Positions 5,649 to 5,857 of a stretch of DNA of 5,857 nt are shown piece by piece. Under the pieces are notes generated by a model. The model was not told the DNA's origin. It made no database searches and worked only from the letters and a program-made list of their open reading frames with translations. The position numbers and the translations under genes were made by a program. This DNA comes from Bacillota bacterium (GTDB lineage: Bacteria > Bacillota > Clostridia > Oscillospirales > Acutalibacteraceae). The stretch is taken from assembly GCA_023401495.1 (NCBI GenBank), contig JAEXDU010000184.1, positions 1 through 5,857 of the forward strand, in the 5' to 3' direction. Position 1 is the first letter of the stretch; each line of letters opens with the position of its first letter.

Positions 5649-5857
5649 GAGAATATCTCGTTTTCTGTCCGTGTTGACAGCAGCTATTCTTTTGTTTTCC
5701 GGAGCAAGCACAGTCTATGCCGCTCCCGAAACAGCGGCGCCTTACGCAGATGCGCAAAAGGTTTCGGCTCCTCTGTTTGACGAGCCGCAGTCCTTGAATC
5801 TGCCGCGCAACAGCACTTCGTTTTGGTTTCGGATACCAAACGGCACCAGTCTTGGCG
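5629..5857 (+). CDS. Secreted/anchored BcsB-like cellulose synthase regulatory subunit (N-terminal part, truncated by window edge)
   Basis: The 76 visible codons start at ATG 5629 and run off the right edge. Residues 1-31 are a classical signal peptide: a basic n-region (KRNRIKRISR), a hydrophobic core (FLSVLTAAILLFSG) and a likely cleavage after VYA (29-31). The mature start is Ala/Pro-rich. It then reads SFWFRIPNGTSLG, similar to the opening strand of BcsB proteins, where a short hydrophobic strand followed by 'IP.G..L' starts the first carbohydrate-binding jelly-roll. BcsB lies outside the membrane next to the BcsA synthase and guides the nascent glucan. TAAGGGG (5615-5621) sits 7 nt upstream. 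The start overlaps the end of the GT2 gene by 20 bp in another frame, so the genes are translationally coupled. The BcsB call rests on about 13 residues plus synteny. Any secreted polysaccharide-processing protein remains possible. Confidence 0.6.
   Translation, partial: MKRNRIKRISRFLSVLTAAILLFSGASTVYAAPETAAPYADAQKVSAPLFDEPQSLNLPRNSTSFWFRIPNGTSLG

Overview
The window looks like a piece of a Clostridia-type (low-to-mid GC Bacillota) genome. The evidence is the strong AGGAGG-type ribosome binding sites, a clostridial-style large serine recombinase, and Gram-positive-looking protein composition. No rRNA, tRNA, CRISPR array or complete insertion sequence is visible. The species cannot be named from this sequence.

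Left third, minus strand (1-1350): the N-terminal 231 residues of a large serine site-specific recombinase run off the left edge. Upstream of it on the same strand is an 87-residue protein that resembles the small DUF6870-type companions of such recombinases. Directly abutting that is a doubtful 103-codon frame. This is one end, or a remnant, of an integrative/mobilizable element. Positions 1351-1755 hold no convincing gene. They contain a composite inverted repeat with a strong hairpin, A9 and G9 homopolymers, and a plausible extended -10 promoter.

Right two thirds, plus strand (1756-5857): a tightly packed operon, divergent from the recombinase. Gene 1 is a polytopic GT-C/ArnT-PMT-like membrane glycosyltransferase of 516 aa. 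Gene 2 (775 or 781 aa) starts within or just after the end of gene 1. It joins six tandem ~29-residue MshEN-type half-motifs (the c-di-GMP-binding fold first described in type II secretion/pilus ATPases) and a GspE-N-like domain to a membrane-embedded, processive-looking GT2 synthase of the cellulose-synthase/NfrB type. Gene 3 overlaps gene 2 by 20 bp. It encodes a signal-peptide-bearing protein whose first residues after the leader resemble BcsB, the extracytoplasmic partner of cellulose synthase. It is cut by the right edge.

Together the plus-strand genes look like a c-di-GMP-responsive exopolysaccharide synthesis and export machine. The GT2 would polymerise and extrude the chain, the N-terminal repeats would gate it, the BcsB-like protein would receive the chain outside the membrane, and the GT-C enzyme would supply or add a sugar from a lipid carrier. 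The triplicated sensor at the N-terminus of the synthase is the most notable feature. In E. coli NfrB the corresponding sensor is single and C-terminal. Whether the operon is cargo of the recombinase element or chromosomal flank cannot be decided here.
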